A stretch of DNA of 64,000 nucleotides from Rhizobium mongolense subsp. loessense (lineage in GTDB: Bacteria > Pseudomonadota > Alphaproteobacteria > Rhizobiales > Rhizobiaceae), in assembly GCF_900099775.1 (NCBI RefSeq), contig NZ_FMTM01000018.1, positions 1-64,000 on the forward strand. The letters are read 5' to 3'. The notes beneath the pieces are model-generated. The model saw only the letters and a program-made list of their open reading frames with translations, was not told the DNA's origin and made no database searches. The position numbers and the translations under genes are program-made. Position 1 is the stretch's first letter. Every line of letters starts with the position of its first letter. Shown here in pieces: positions 50,889-60,828 of the stretch.

Positions 50889-51881
50889 TCAATCGATCAG
50901 GTGGTGTGCAGGTATTCTGGTTGCGTCCGAAGGTGAGACACCAAAGCGCTTTCGATATGCGATCGAAAAGCGCCCGGCATGAGCAAAACCCCATTTCAAC
51001 GCAATGTTTTTGACTGGCTGGCTGCGGTCGCCCTTTGAAAGCTCTTGATGAGCGGCATCCAATCGCAACTGCTGCAAATACGCCATGGGTGTCACCATGC
51101 GAAACTCTCGAAAGCCCATTTGCAATGTCCGCATGCTCACTCCACAAACACTGGCAATTTGGTTCATTGTCAGAGGTTCCGACATGTGAGCATGCATGTA
51201 ATCGACCGCTCGCTTGACATGCCAGGGCAACGGCGGCTCGACTATGCGAAGTCTGCCTGAATAGCGATGAGGTATCGCGTCAAGCATGAGATCGATTAGT
51301 CCATCGCTTAGATTTCCCAACGCTGCTGGGGATTGCTGAAGCGTTCCGTCGCCCAGTTCCAGATGCATAAAGGCTGCCAAGCGAGCCAGGGCCAGTCCGG
51401 CACCGGTGCTCAAGTCGATCTCACGCGCCAGGTCCAGGTTGCCGTGAACTGGCACGTTCAAACGCTGCTCCAAGCGTCGTCTCAATTCACCGTGCGACAC
51501 TTTGAGACCGAGATGCTTCCTGAAGCCGATGAAGCGTACCGTCTCTTCCGACCCGCCGTCGGCTACTATGGTGCGATTTCCTTCGGACAAGAAGTCGCGG
51601 CCATCTTTCGTGATGACGGCCCGCCCTTCCAACGGAACGAGAAGCACATAGGCATCAGTCGGATCTCGATGACGCATGACGAGGTCGCCTTTGTACGTGC
51701 TGGCTATGACCGACACGGGGCCGGCCACCAGAAGATGCATATTGTAGAAGAGCGGCTGCTTGCCCACCGGCATCATCACTTTGGTGGGGGATTGAGCTGA
51801 TAACGTCGTCGCAAGCTCTTCGAAGTTCGTTCCCTGGATCGAATGATGATGAAATCCACAAACCGAAAATGATTTAGTCAT
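50889..51881 (-). CDS. AraC-family transcriptional regulator
   Basis: A 330-aa protein. The N-terminal cupin-like part resembles AraC_binding_2 proteins (VLLVPLEGRAVITKDGR). The C-terminal double HTH shows MNQIASVCGVSMRTLQMGF and NIALKWGFAHAGRFSIAYRK. It converges with the c-di-GMP gene. It is upstream of, and on the same strand as, nothing closely coupled: the glucanase gene lies on its 5' side with its own promoter. Target unknown. Confidence 0.9.
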   Translation of the reverse strand: MTKSFSVCGFHHHSIQGTNFEELATTLSAQSPTKVMMPVGKQPLFYNMHLLVAGPVSVIASTYKGDLVMRHRDPTDAYVLLVPLEGRAVITKDGRDFLSEGNRTIVADGGSEETVRFIGFRKHLGLKVSHGELRRRLEQRLNVPVHGNLDLAREIDLSTGAGLALARLAAFMHLELGDGTLQQSPAALGNLSDGLIDLMLDAIPHRYSGRLRIVEPPLPWHVKRAVDYMHAHMSEPLTMNQIASVCGVSMRTLQMGFREFRMVTPMAYLQQLRLDAAHQELSKGDRSQPVKNIALKWGFAHAGRFSIAYRKRFGVSPSDATRIPAHHLID

Positions 51882-51956
51882 CGTTTCCCCGCGATTGCTC
51901 GCACCTTCTGGTGCTTTTGTGAAAGGTGATGGCCGGCAGATTACCCGCTAGGCGCG

Positions 51957-53312
51957 TTAGGCCGGTTCCTCATGCAAGGAACCACCTTGGTCTCCTGGCG
52001 AGACTTTGTAGCGTATGCCTAATCGTGAAAGTCCTCGTTTAACTTCAGGTGCCCCCATGAACAGTCGCCAGAGCAGCCCAGACCGGAAATTCTCGATCAT
52101 TGCAACGACAGGACCCTGGTTTATAGCAAGATAGCAATTGGAAACCCAGTTTTGCCCAGGTGCAAATGCGTCCGCGAACCCGAACCTTCCCCATAGGCGG
52201 CCGTTGCCGTAAGCAAGGAATGCCCTGAGCGCGCTTTCGGCCTCTTTGGGTAGGAATGGAAAGCTTGAAAGGGCAGCCATCGGCGCCAGTATCCCGCGAT
52301 CGTTCACTGGACAGCTGACAACATATCCGGACGGGCCATCCGAAGCGGTCAGACCCCAGCCATAAGTGCCGTATCCGATGTGACCGTTGGGATTGCGTCG
52401 GCAGTGTTCGAAATTGATCTTCGTGTGTGCAACAACCTGCTGCCAGTAATCGATTTGGTCATCCTGCATCTGTCTCGGATCAAGCGCACAGAATGAATAC
52501 TGCGATAGGAACAGCGGCCCGCCAAAGGAGGAACCTGCCGGGAGGGAAGTCCCATAGAAGTTTGATCCATTGCGGAATCTGCCTTCATTCGTCCAACCGA
52601 TGTGGAATATCTCCGGTTCTATGGCGTGGCTCGCCGATCCGGCCGCAAGGACGTAGGTACTCAGCGCCTCATTCCAGCCGGTAATCGGCGTATTCAACGC
52701 CCATCCATGCTTAGGGCTCCAATGCCAGTAGAGCGAAGGACGAGCACTCGGTCGAACATAGGATACCCACTCGATGTCAACGCACAGAGAATCGATCCGC
52801 CTACGCAATCCAGCCTCCGCATCTGAAGGACAGTCGAAGAACTCACGTGCACAGATGAGACCTTGGACGAGCAAAGCTGTTTCGACGAGGTCTCCTCCGT
52901 CGTCATGAGGAACAAAAGGCACGACTTCTAGCGTGTTGGCACTGATAAAATGAGGAAACGCGCCCCGGAAGCGGGGGATTTTTTCCAAAGTTGCCACGAT
53001 CTTCAATATACGGGCATAAGCGTTGGAGCGTGATACCCATTGGCGATGCACCAAGACAAGGATTGCCATTATACCGAAACCGGTTCCCCCAATGGAAATC
53101 AGGTCGCTGATAGGTCTTCCGTCAGTCGAGCACCTGTCAAAGGGCAGGCCAGTTGGCGGATGAGCGCCCTCCCAGAAATAGGCGGCATATCCTCGTTGGA
53201 CGCGTTCCATTAGCTCGGACAACGGCGCGGTGGCGTTCGTGGCGGTCCAGAAAATATGTTCTGGTCCCGGATCGGCGTGAGGTTCTTCGTCCATCATGAA
53301 GGCATTGACCAT
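51957..53312 (-). CDS. GH144-like glucanase (glucoamylase-like family)
   Basis: A 451-aa (alpha/alpha)6-barrel-type protein: YFWEGAHPPTGLPFDRC, SIGGTGFGIMAILV, VETALLVQGLICAREFF, YWHWSPKHGWALNTPITGWN, GYGTYGWGLTASDGP and FADAFAPGQNWVSNCYLAINQGP. These are hallmarks of the glycoamylase-like domain found in GH144 beta-1,2-glucanases. Rhizobia make cyclic beta-1,2-glucans, so that polymer or its fragments is a sensible substrate. No signal peptide is evident, so it likely acts in the cytoplasm. Confidence 0.8.
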   Translation of the reverse strand: MVNAFMMDEEPHADPGPEHIFWTATNATAPLSELMERVQRGYAAYFWEGAHPPTGLPFDRCSTDGRPISDLISIGGTGFGIMAILVLVHRQWVSRSNAYARILKIVATLEKIPRFRGAFPHFISANTLEVVPFVPHDDGGDLVETALLVQGLICAREFFDCPSDAEAGLRRRIDSLCVDIEWVSYVRPSARPSLYWHWSPKHGWALNTPITGWNEALSTYVLAAGSASHAIEPEIFHIGWTNEGRFRNGSNFYGTSLPAGSSFGGPLFLSQYSFCALDPRQMQDDQIDYWQQVVAHTKINFEHCRRNPNGHIGYGTYGWGLTASDGPSGYVVSCPVNDRGILAPMAALSSFPFLPKEAESALRAFLAYGNGRLWGRFGFADAFAPGQNWVSNCYLAINQGPVVAMIENFRSGLLWRLFMGAPEVKRGLSRLGIRYKVSPGDQGGSLHEEPA

Positions 53313-53520
53313 AATCGGGTTCTCTGATGTAGGGACGCGATGCGCTAAACAGTCATTTCGACTAGTTTGCGATCGACGGTAACTGGATTAGGCCATACAA
53401 TTCGGTCTGTTGGCACCAATCGAGCGTCTAGGCTTTGCTCTCGTCAATGAATCGCTTAATCGGCATAGGAGTTATGTATGCGGCCTTGAAATACGCACTG
53501 AAGCCCCAGTTGCGTTTGGC

Positions 53521-54402
53521 CTATCTTCTAATGAGATCTTCCATTAGTTCCTTGAGTTGCGCGGCGACTTCGTAGCTGTTTTCTTGATGCTGGCGGCTAC
53601 AAAACAGCTCGCAACTCCACCAACCCACAAAACCGGTCGATTTCACGGCATCTACCCACTCCTGCAGATGGAGTACACCGCTTCCCGTGGGCACGTTTCT
53701 CAAGATTGCCTCGTCCGGAACCCCGCCGGAAAAGGGAAGGGAATCACACAGATGGACCCCATAAATGAGGTTTTTGTCGATCTTCGAAAGAACTTCAGGA
53801 GTATCTCCCGAGGTATATGCGTGCCAAAAATCGATCACGAGCCGAAGATTGTCGCGAGCCGCCGTCTCGATAACCCGAAGCTGTTTTTCGATCATGTTTA
53901 GAGGCGTCCAGGACAAGCCCTCGAGATAAACGACAAGATTGTGTCCCGCGGCGATGTCTGCGACTGCTCGCAGATTGGCTGCAGTCAAGTCTATCTGCTC
54001 ATCGATCGGAAGATCGACGAGGCCTCTGTATAGGTCTGGATGCGCTGCTGCAGCACGCGGCTCAAGCGCCAACGTGCTGAGGGGACCTGTTATTGCTTCG
54101 ATGCCCTTGGCTTGAACCGTAGTGGCCAACTCGCAGAGCCTTTCTGCTTCGTTCAGCATTTCGAGCCGCCGGCTATTCTGCCGCTCCACATCGGTCAAGA
54201 AACCAATGCCGGGGACGGTCAAGTTTGCCAGTTGCGCCCTGAGTTCTTGCTTGGAAATGCCTGCGTCTAGACAGGCTTTGATTTTACTGCCGGACGTCTC
54301 GAGGCCGTCGAAGCCAACTTCGCGCACAATGTCGATGTCGATCGCCAATGTGTTGAACTTAGAAGCGAGAGAATGAAATATGAGTTGGTGCGCAGATTTC
54401 AC
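53521..54402 (-). CDS. Sugar phosphate isomerase/epimerase (xylose isomerase-like TIM barrel)
   Basis: A 293-aa AP-endonuclease-2-type TIM barrel. Metal-site residues appear in VYLEGLSWTPLN, LVIDFWHAYTSGD, YGVHLCDS and WWSCELFC. Family members interconvert keto sugars or inositol derivatives. Its start overlaps the end of the oxidoreductase gene by 4 nt, so the pair works on one pathway. Confidence 0.83.
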   Translation of the reverse strand: MKSAHQLIFHSLASKFNTLAIDIDIVREVGFDGLETSGSKIKACLDAGISKQELRAQLANLTVPGIGFLTDVERQNSRRLEMLNEAERLCELATTVQAKGIEAITGPLSTLALEPRAAAAHPDLYRGLVDLPIDEQIDLTAANLRAVADIAAGHNLVVYLEGLSWTPLNMIEKQLRVIETAARDNLRLVIDFWHAYTSGDTPEVLSKIDKNLIYGVHLCDSLPFSGGVPDEAILRNVPTGSGVLHLQEWVDAVKSTGFVGWWSCELFCSRQHQENSYEVAAQLKELMEDLIRR

Positions 54403-55439
54403 GCAGATACTCCTTTGTCGGCTTTTGACTGCGGCGGCGTGACTCCTTCGAGGACTATAGAGCGCCGCTTTTTCACTGCTTGGGCGACCGCTTCGGCAGT
54501 ACGCAGGGCGATCAGATTGTCCTGTCCGTCTGCGAGCCAGGAGTTTTTCCGGCGCAAGGAAGCCGTGAAACCTTCGACGACGGCCAGATAGGGGTCACGT
54601 TCTCGGACAGGGATCAACTCGTTGCGACCGTCAATGCGTCGAATGAGAGTGCCGGTTCCCCGTCCATTCAACGTGCCGTTTGCAATCAGAACGCCTTCAT
54701 CGCCCGCCACCATAACGAGGCTCTCCATGTCCGCGGTGGTAAAGCTTTCGTATGCCTGGAGAACGATATTGTTGCTCATGTAGACGGCGTAGGCCAATTG
54801 CCCTCCTGAGCCCTCGCCATGCCTTGTGGCAAGCGCGCTCACCTCTAATGGGTTGGCGCCTGTCAGAAACCGACCCAAGTCGATGTCTTCGACACAAGTG
54901 TCCAATGAGGCATCCCCTTCCACGGGAGCGTATTCGCTCCGCCGCGTAGGAACCGGATGATAGGGACCACCTCTGATGACAAGGACGGATTTGACCGAGC
55001 CAATTTCCCCTTCTGTCACAAGCCTTTGCATAACCTGATGAATTGTGGAGGCACGTGGTGGCTGATTGACGATCAGGGCAACCCCTGATCTCTGGCACCG
55101 TTCAATCAGGCTGGAAGCGATTTTGGCATTTCCTGCGATAGGGCCGTCGCACAAGACGTCCTTGCACGCTCCTGCGGCCGCCGCGATATAGTGCTTGCGG
55201 CGATCTCGTGTGGCGCTCACATAAATGAAACTTACGGATGGATCGCCAACGGCGCGATTTGCCTCGGTGGACCTGTTCGGTATATCAAGATCTTCCGAGA
55301 AAAAATTTGCATATTCTCTGTTGCGACTGACCACCCAAAGCGGTTCATGCCCGAATGCGCGGATAGCTGCGACCATGTGCTCGGTGGCGATCGTTCCCGT
55401 ACCCATCACCGACCACCCAATTTTCGCTATAGCAACCAT
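54399..55439 (-). CDS. Gfo/Idh/MocA-family NAD(P)-dependent oxidoreductase
   Basis: A 346-aa protein started at ATG 55439. The Rossmann motif GWSVMGTGTIATEHM is at the N-terminus; the catalytic Lys region differs from the usual EKP (here CDGPIAGNA), which may alter chemistry. The C-terminal beta-sheet domain follows. It forms an operon with the isomerase/epimerase and is divergent from an XRE-type regulator. Confidence 0.83.
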   Translation of the reverse strand: MVAIAKIGWSVMGTGTIATEHMVAAIRAFGHEPLWVVSRNREYANFFSEDLDIPNRSTEANRAVGDPSVSFIYVSATRDRRKHYIAAAAGACKDVLCDGPIAGNAKIASSLIERCQRSGVALIVNQPPRASTIHQVMQRLVTEGEIGSVKSVLVIRGGPYHPVPTRRSEYAPVEGDASLDTCVEDIDLGRFLTGANPLEVSALATRHGEGSGGQLAYAVYMSNNIVLQAYESFTTADMESLVMVAGDEGVLIANGTLNGRGTGTLIRRIDGRNELIPVRERDPYLAVVEGFTASLRRKNSWLADGQDNLIALRTAEAVAQAVKKRRSIVLEGVTPPQSKADKGVSA

Positions 55440-55573
55440 TGGCACATCCCCTGCAGGCTGACTCGTCAACTGTGGAGCGTGCTGTGCCAAGCGACAACTT
55501 CGCAAGCCGTTGATGTCCTTGTCATTGTGGCGTACAATTAGCTTCATATTGCGTCATCTTGGGAGGAGCGGAC

Positions 55574-56398
55574 TTGGACTATCAGGGAAGGGATGGAGCC
55601 GCGTTGGCTGCCAATCTTCGCACACTTTGCGAACGTCACGGGTCTGTCGCGGCGGTATGCAGGAAAATCAATGTCAACCGGCAGCAATTTAACAAGTATC
55701 TCTCAGGCGCACACGTCCCGTCGACGGCGAATCTAAGGATAATTGCAAATTTCTTCGGTCTCAGCGTGCCGATCCTGTTTTCCGACCCGGATGAATTCCG
55801 AAACTTGGTCGACGGGAACTTTTTCCATGCCATGTCGACGGCGCGGCAATTGCCCGAATTCTCCCGGTTTGTTTCGAACATGATCGTTGAGAGCAACACC
55901 AACGACAGCGATATTGTCGGGGTCTACGATCGCTATCAGTTCTCATCCATCTACAAGGGATTCATCCTAAGATCCGCCTTCTGCATCTACCGCAACAAGG
56001 AATTCCTGCAACATTACTATGTCGAGCGGTTCCCAAGCTTCGACGATCCCTCGAAGATCGAATACGTCTTCAAATACTACGGGTTCTGCTTCCCCGTGGC
56101 AGACCGTTTGTTCACTGCCGACTTTGAAGGGATCCAGTCAAACGAACTCACGTTCGGGGTCTACGCGCAGGTAAAGCGCAATGCGAAAAAGTTCATGTTT
56201 GGTATCTCGAGCGGCATAGCGGCCACTGTATTTCGCCAGCCATATTCAACAAAGGTGGCGCTTCACTACCGCGGCCCCGGTCTTCTACGAAGGGAACACC
56301 TAAAGGACCTAACCGTCATGGACCGCAACAATCCGGCCATCCCGCGGGAGGCGCTACAGTACCTCGGAGATGGTTCGGATATGATCCAAATGACCTAG
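55574..56398 (+). CDS. XRE-family transcriptional regulator
   Basis: A 274-aa protein. I choose TTG 55574 because GGGAGGAG lies just upstream. The N-terminal HTH (CRKINVNRQQFNKYLSGAHVP) is followed by a long C-terminal domain of about 200 aa without a named fold to me. It is divergent from the isomerase/oxidoreductase pair, about 135 bp apart, so it probably regulates that pair and itself. Confidence 0.82.
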   Translation: MDYQGRDGAALAANLRTLCERHGSVAAVCRKINVNRQQFNKYLSGAHVPSTANLRIIANFFGLSVPILFSDPDEFRNLVDGNFFHAMSTARQLPEFSRFVSNMIVESNTNDSDIVGVYDRYQFSSIYKGFILRSAFCIYRNKEFLQHYYVERFPSFDDPSKIEYVFKYYGFCFPVADRLFTADFEGIQSNELTFGVYAQVKRNAKKFMFGISSGIAATVFRQPYSTKVALHYRGPGLLRREHLKDLTVMDRNNPAIPREALQYLGDGSDMIQMT

Positions 56399-56432
56399 AG
56401 CTCTCCAGGTCATCCTAACCATCTTGGCACTG

Positions 56433-57122
56433 CTAGGGATGAAGCTCGATTGCGAGCCAGACGCTGTCGGTTTCTGCATAATAGCGATGCCAAGGATAAG
56501 TCCACTGGTTGGTGCCGGTCACGCGGCAGAACGGATCGTGGGAGTAGCCGATCGGCATCACGACATCTTCGTAGAGCGTTGACTGATCGCGTTCCCGGAA
56601 CTTCTGCATCCGGCCAACGCCATGGATCTGAGTATGTGTCTCCAGGAAGGGATGTTCATTGTGGATGAAGCAATCCGTATCACCGGGTGACCACCAAAGG
56701 TTCAGCTTGAGCGTGAAGGTCTGGGGAGCCTCGGAATCCTTCCGCTCGTTGGTGAAGACGCGAGGATCGAGACTGACTGTGCCAATTTCATCCTGTGCGG
56801 AGATATAAAGCGGCGTATCCCGCGGAAAGCTGCGAATGCGGTTGCCGAGCCAATCCCAGCCGCGAAACATGCAACCGCCTAGATTTGTCGGATTTACAAC
56901 CTTAATGATGGCGGCGCGTTCGGCCGACTGTATATGTCCACCTTTGAGCCACGTCGATTTCCAGGCAGGCACGATTGCGGGGTGTTCATCGCCCGTCACC
57001 ATGTTGGAGGGGCTGATGTTGACAACTACGGCATCCGAAACCTCGTAATTGACGACATTCTCTACGAGTATCGCATTGATGAACGCGTCCGCAAACGCCA
57101 GATCTCTTAGCCGGTTCTGCAT
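56433..57122 (-). CDS. Hypothetical protein (possible cupin-like)
   Basis: A 229-aa protein started at ATG 57122 (AAGGAAG ribosome binding site upstream). I do not recognise the family. The His/Glu-rich segment HNEHPFLETHTQIHGVG could bind a metal as in cupins, and aromatic-rich WTYPWHRYYAETDSVW near the end suggests a beta fold. No signal peptide. It is divergent from the ThDP enzyme operon. Confidence 0.65.
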   Translation of the reverse strand: MQNRLRDLAFADAFINAILVENVVNYEVSDAVVVNISPSNMVTGDEHPAIVPAWKSTWLKGGHIQSAERAAIIKVVNPTNLGGCMFRGWDWLGNRIRSFPRDTPLYISAQDEIGTVSLDPRVFTNERKDSEAPQTFTLKLNLWWSPGDTDCFIHNEHPFLETHTQIHGVGRMQKFRERDQSTLYEDVVMPIGYSHDPFCRVTGTNQWTYPWHRYYAETDSVWLAIELHP

Positions 57123-57527
57123 TTTTGGGGCTTCCTTATTCACGATTGTGCCAGCACAGAAAGCCACACTACACGCGCGGGCGACAGTGCGCGCATCAGT
57201 TTATTTATTCGCACAGTGACGCAGTCCGTAATTCAAGCTGCGAAGCCTGCGGCGATTTGAATGCCAGAATTCGGGAACGGGCGGCGTTCCCGATGCTGGC
57301 CCGCTGACCTTCCTTAAAGCTTGCCGCCCAGTCAAAGGTCAAATTCAACCTGCATCCCTTGGCGCATGATGAACCCACATGTGCGCCATCTTGCGTCACC
57401 GATTCCCCGCCTGCGAACTTGTAAGTTTAAGCGACCTCGGCCCAGAATAAACTAATCGTTGGGAGGCCGGCCAGATGGGCACGGCCCTCCAAGTTAGAAA
57501 TCAAAGCGAGTTTAGAGGGTCGAACAA
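57123..57527. promoter_or_regulatory. Divergent promoter region with an imperfect leader hairpin
   Basis: No gene. TTGGGAGGCCG (57459-57469) can pair with CGGCCCTCCAA (57482-57492), except for two central mismatches, about 35 nt before the ThDP enzyme start. Promoters for both flanking genes must lie here. Confidence 0.4.
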
Positions 57528-59330
57528 ATGAAGCTGACAGGTGGCCAAGTCGTAGCGAAAGCGCTGAAGGAATACGGTGTCGAATACGTGGCGGGTGTGC
57601 CTGGTCACGGTATCTGGTCACTGTTCGACGCGTTTCTCGAAAAAGGTTCGGAGCTTCCCTTTATACAGGTGATGCACGAACAGAGCGCCGTCCATATGGC
57701 CGATGGCTATTACCGTGCATCGGGCAAGCCGATGGCTTGCTCGACGTCGGTTGGGCCGGGTGCGGCCAACACGATCATTGGTCTGGCGACTGCCTATTGC
57801 GACTCAACCTCGCTATTTTACGTTTCCGGTTCGCCACAGACCTACATGCATGGCCACGGTACCATGCAGGAGCTGGAGCGCCAGCAGGACAACGCCTTCC
57901 CGCGGATCACCGAACAAGTTACGAAGCGCGCTTGGCAGGCGAACTCGGTTCAGGTTCTGCCGAGCATCATGCACCGCGCCTTCAGCGCGATGAAGACCGG
58001 CCGCCCTGGCCCTGTCCATGTCGAAGTGCCGATGGACGTTCAGGTCGAGGCTGCCGACGTGACGATCCATCCGTTGCAAAAGCGTCTGCCGGTCGGAATT
58101 GCCTATCCCGACCCGATGGCGATCGAGGCTGCAGTCAAGCTTCTGCTGACCGCCGAGCGCCCGGTTATCGTCGCTGGCGGCGGCGCCATTACAGCCAATG
58201 CCTCCTCCGAACTAACCCGTCTCGCCGAAAAGCTTGGGGCAGCAGTATCAATCACTTGGAATGGCAAGGGCGCAATTTCGGAAGATCACGCCCTGTTCAT
58301 CGGCGCGGTCGGTCAGACCGGTACGACATGTGGCAACAAGATCACTGCTTCGGCCGACGTCGTCATCTCAGTCGGCTGCCGCTTCACCGACTGGTCGGCC
58401 TCGTCCTACGCAAAGGGTGTATCGTTCTCGATCCCGTCGGCCAAACTCATTCACATCGATCTCGATCCGCGCGAGATCGGCAAGAACTACGAAACCGAAG
58501 TGGGCATCGTCGCCGACGCTAAGGCAACGCTCGAATCGATCCTGTCACTGATCTCCGACGGCGAATCCTCAAAGATGCTGTCGCGCCGCGAGACCTTTCT
58601 GGCGGACGTGCAGAAGGCGAAGGCTGACTGGCGTGCTCAGGTCGAGCCGCGCGAAATCAGTCGCGAGACCCCCTTCACGTCTCAGCGTCCGTTGGTCGCC
58701 CTGCGCAAGATTCTCGATCGCAATGGCATTGTGGTGGTCGGTTCCGGTAACACGCAAGGGTCCGTCAAGCAGAGCTTCCCTATATATGAGCCGAGGACGC
58801 ATCTGACCTCGGGCTCATATTCGCCGATGGGCTGGGCAGTTCCGGCTGCCCTTGGCGCCAAGCTCGCCTGCCCGGATCGTCAGGTCGTTGCGATTGTCGG
58901 CGACGGTGACTTCATGATGTCGCTCCCGGAGATGGGCACGGCGGTGATGAATGGCATCAACGTTGTATTCCTGGTGCTAAACAATTCGGGATACATGTCG
59001 ATACGCGGCGGCCAACGCAAGTTTATGGGCCGGCACGTCGCCTCTGAATTCAACAACCACGCTGGTAACGGCCAGCCTTATTCCGCCGATATCGCAGCTT
59101 CCGCCCGTGCGTTCGGCCTCGAAGCCTGGAAGGTTGAGAAGGACGAAGATCTCGAAAGCAGCCTGAAGGCAGCGCTTGAATGCGGCGGCCCGGCACTGGT
59201 TGAAGTCATTGTGTCACGCGATGCTGCGGGTCCCTTCGCCACCGGTTGGTGGGATTTCCCGTCGCCGGCCTACTACGAAAAGGAACAGGCGGCTTACGCT
59301 GAGATGCGAGCACGGGAGCAACACCTCTAA
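57528..59330 (+). CDS. Thiamine diphosphate-dependent enzyme (acetolactate synthase-like)
   Basis: A 600-aa ThDP enzyme. Glu51 in VMHEQSAVHMADGY is the cofactor-activating residue, the central domain follows, and GDGDFMMSLPEMGTAVMNG with LNNSGY is the ThDP/Mg site. Length and layout match acetolactate synthase, glyoxylate carboligase and sulfoacetaldehyde acetyltransferase. No small regulatory subunit is adjacent, so it is probably catabolic. It is the first gene of an operon with a HisD-like dehydrogenase and a sugar-type ABC importer. Confidence 0.88.
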   Translation: MKLTGGQVVAKALKEYGVEYVAGVPGHGIWSLFDAFLEKGSELPFIQVMHEQSAVHMADGYYRASGKPMACSTSVGPGAANTIIGLATAYCDSTSLFYVSGSPQTYMHGHGTMQELERQQDNAFPRITEQVTKRAWQANSVQVLPSIMHRAFSAMKTGRPGPVHVEVPMDVQVEAADVTIHPLQKRLPVGIAYPDPMAIEAAVKLLLTAERPVIVAGGGAITANASSELTRLAEKLGAAVSITWNGKGAISEDHALFIGAVGQTGTTCGNKITASADVVISVGCRFTDWSASSYAKGVSFSIPSAKLIHIDLDPREIGKNYETEVGIVADAKATLESILSLISDGESSKMLSRRETFLADVQKAKADWRAQVEPREISRETPFTSQRPLVALRKILDRNGIVVVGSGNTQGSVKQSFPIYEPRTHLTSGSYSPMGWAVPAALGAKLACPDRQVVAIVGDGDFMMSLPEMGTAVMNGINVVFLVLNNSGYMSIRGGQRKFMGRHVASEFNNHAGNGQPYSADIAASARAFGLEAWKVEKDEDLESSLKAALECGGPALVEVIVSRDAAGPFATGWWDFPSPAYYEKEQAAYAEMRAREQHL

Positions 59331-59340
59331 CTGAATTGAT

Positions 59341-59363
59341 AGGGGCGCGATAATCGCGCCCCT
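59341..59363 (+). terminator. Strong intercistronic hairpin
   Basis: AGGGGCGCGA and TCGCGCCCCT form a perfect 10-bp stem with loop TAA, 10 nt after the ThDP gene stop. There is no T-run, so it may protect the upstream mRNA end or attenuate rather than terminate. Confidence 0.6.
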
Positions 59364-59430
59364 GATCTCCACTCGTTTAATCACCTTGGACTGCGGAGCA
59401 CGTGGCTTCCGCAAGCAAAGAGTTATTGTC

Positions 59431-60747
59431 ATGATACGGCACATCAAAACAGCTCAGGCCTCAATTGAAGGCGGCACCGACGGCGCGATTACCAAGACCG
59501 TGGGGGCGCTTCTTGCCAAGGTGGAAACCGGCGGCGACAAGGCTGTGCGTGAACTTTCTGTTCAGTTCGACAAATTCGATCGTGAATCGTATCGCCTCAC
59601 GAAAGAGGAAATCACAAGCGCCATCAATACGCTTACCAACCAGGAGCGGGAAGATCTCGATTTCGCCCAGGATCAGATCCGCAAGTTCGCCCAAGCCCAG
59701 AAGGATTGCCTTAAGGATCTCGAGATCGAGACGATTCCTGGCGTGATCCTCGGCCATCGCAACGTCCCTATTCAAAACGTAGGTTGCTATGTCCCTGGCG
59801 GAAAATATCCGCTGCTGGCATCCGCCCATATGACAGTACTGACGGCGCGTGTCGCCGGTTGCGGTCGGGTCATCACCTGCGCTCCCCCTTTCAAAGGCAA
59901 GATCTCCGATAAGATCGTCGCTGCCCAGGCTCTGGCCGGTGCTGATGAGATTTATTGCCTCGGTGGGGTCCAGGCAGTCGCCGCAATGGCCTATGGCACT
60001 GAAACCATCGAGCCGGTCGATATGCTTGCCGGTCCGGGCAACGCCTATGTTGCTGAAGCTAAGCGTCTTCTGTTCGGAAAAGTTGGCATTGACCTCTTCG
60101 CGGGGCCGACCGAAACTCTGGTGATCGCCGACGATAGCGTTGATGGAGAACTGGTTGCCACCGACCTTCTGGGCCAGGCCGAGCACGGCGTCAATTCACC
60201 GGCAGTACTAATTACCAATTCGGAGAAGCTCGCCCGCGACACCCTCAGTGAGATTGATCGCCTCCTTGGCATCCTCCCAACTGCGGCGATCGCCAGCAAG
60301 GCCTGGGAGGATCTTGGCGAGATCATCCTATGTGACACGGTTGATGAAATGGTCGCAGAAGCTGATCGTGTGGCTTCGGAGCATGTTCAAGTGATGACCC
60401 GGGATCCGGACTATTTCTTGAACAACATGACGAACTACGGCGCGCTTTTCCTCGGTGCCCGCACCAATGTCGCCTTTGGAGACAAGGTGATCGGTACCAA
60501 CCATACGCTGCCCACCGACAAGGCCGCCCGCTACACCGGCGGTCTCTGGGTCGGCAAGTTCTTGAAGACCTGCACTTACCAGCGAATTGAAACCGACGAG
60601 GCTTCTGCCCTGATCGGTGCCTATGGCTCGCGGCTCTGCCTCATGGAAGGTTTCGCCGGGCACGCTGAGCAGGCCAATATTCGTGTTCGCCGTTATGGCG
60701 GGCGCAACGTGCCTTATGCGGCGGCGGCGGGGCCGATCGACGCATAA
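59431..60747 (+). CDS. Histidinol dehydrogenase-family enzyme (HisD/HpsN-like)
   Basis: A 438-aa NAD-dependent zinc enzyme started at ATG 59431. Family landmarks are CYVPGGKYPLLAS, AGPGNAYVAEAK, GQAEHGVN (zinc Gln and His), ASEHVQVM (catalytic Glu-His), GDKVIGTNHTLPT (zinc Asp) and EGFAGHAEQANIR (zinc His). In this catabolic setting it is more likely a polyol-type dehydrogenase, such as HpsN acting on 2,3-dihydroxypropane-1-sulfonate, than a histidine biosynthesis enzyme. Confidence 0.85.
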   Translation: MIRHIKTAQASIEGGTDGAITKTVGALLAKVETGGDKAVRELSVQFDKFDRESYRLTKEEITSAINTLTNQEREDLDFAQDQIRKFAQAQKDCLKDLEIETIPGVILGHRNVPIQNVGCYVPGGKYPLLASAHMTVLTARVAGCGRVITCAPPFKGKISDKIVAAQALAGADEIYCLGGVQAVAAMAYGTETIEPVDMLAGPGNAYVAEAKRLLFGKVGIDLFAGPTETLVIADDSVDGELVATDLLGQAEHGVNSPAVLITNSEKLARDTLSEIDRLLGILPTAAIASKAWEDLGEIILCDTVDEMVAEADRVASEHVQVMTRDPDYFLNNMTNYGALFLGARTNVAFGDKVIGTNHTLPTDKAARYTGGLWVGKFLKTCTYQRIETDEASALIGAYGSRLCLMEGFAGHAEQANIRVRRYGGRNVPYAAAAGPIDA

Positions 60748-60751
60748 CCCA

Positions 60752-60793
60752 GTCGGCAATTCCAACGCCCGAGCGGCAGTTGGAGTTGCCGGC
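60752..60793 (+). other. Intercistronic hairpin before the binding-protein gene
   Basis: CGGCAATTCCAAC (60754-60766) pairs with GTTGGAGTTGCCG (60779-60791), 13 bp with one G-T, loop 12 nt. It can decouple the level of binding protein from the dehydrogenase. Confidence 0.55.
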
Positions 60794-60828
60794 TTCCTGC
60801 CCACTAATGTCAAAACAGGGGAACTAAA

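Noticed and set aside
59431..60747. Histidine biosynthesis hisD
   Set aside because: The family fits, but the catabolic operon with ThDP enzyme and ABC importer makes a polyol-type dehydrogenase more likely.
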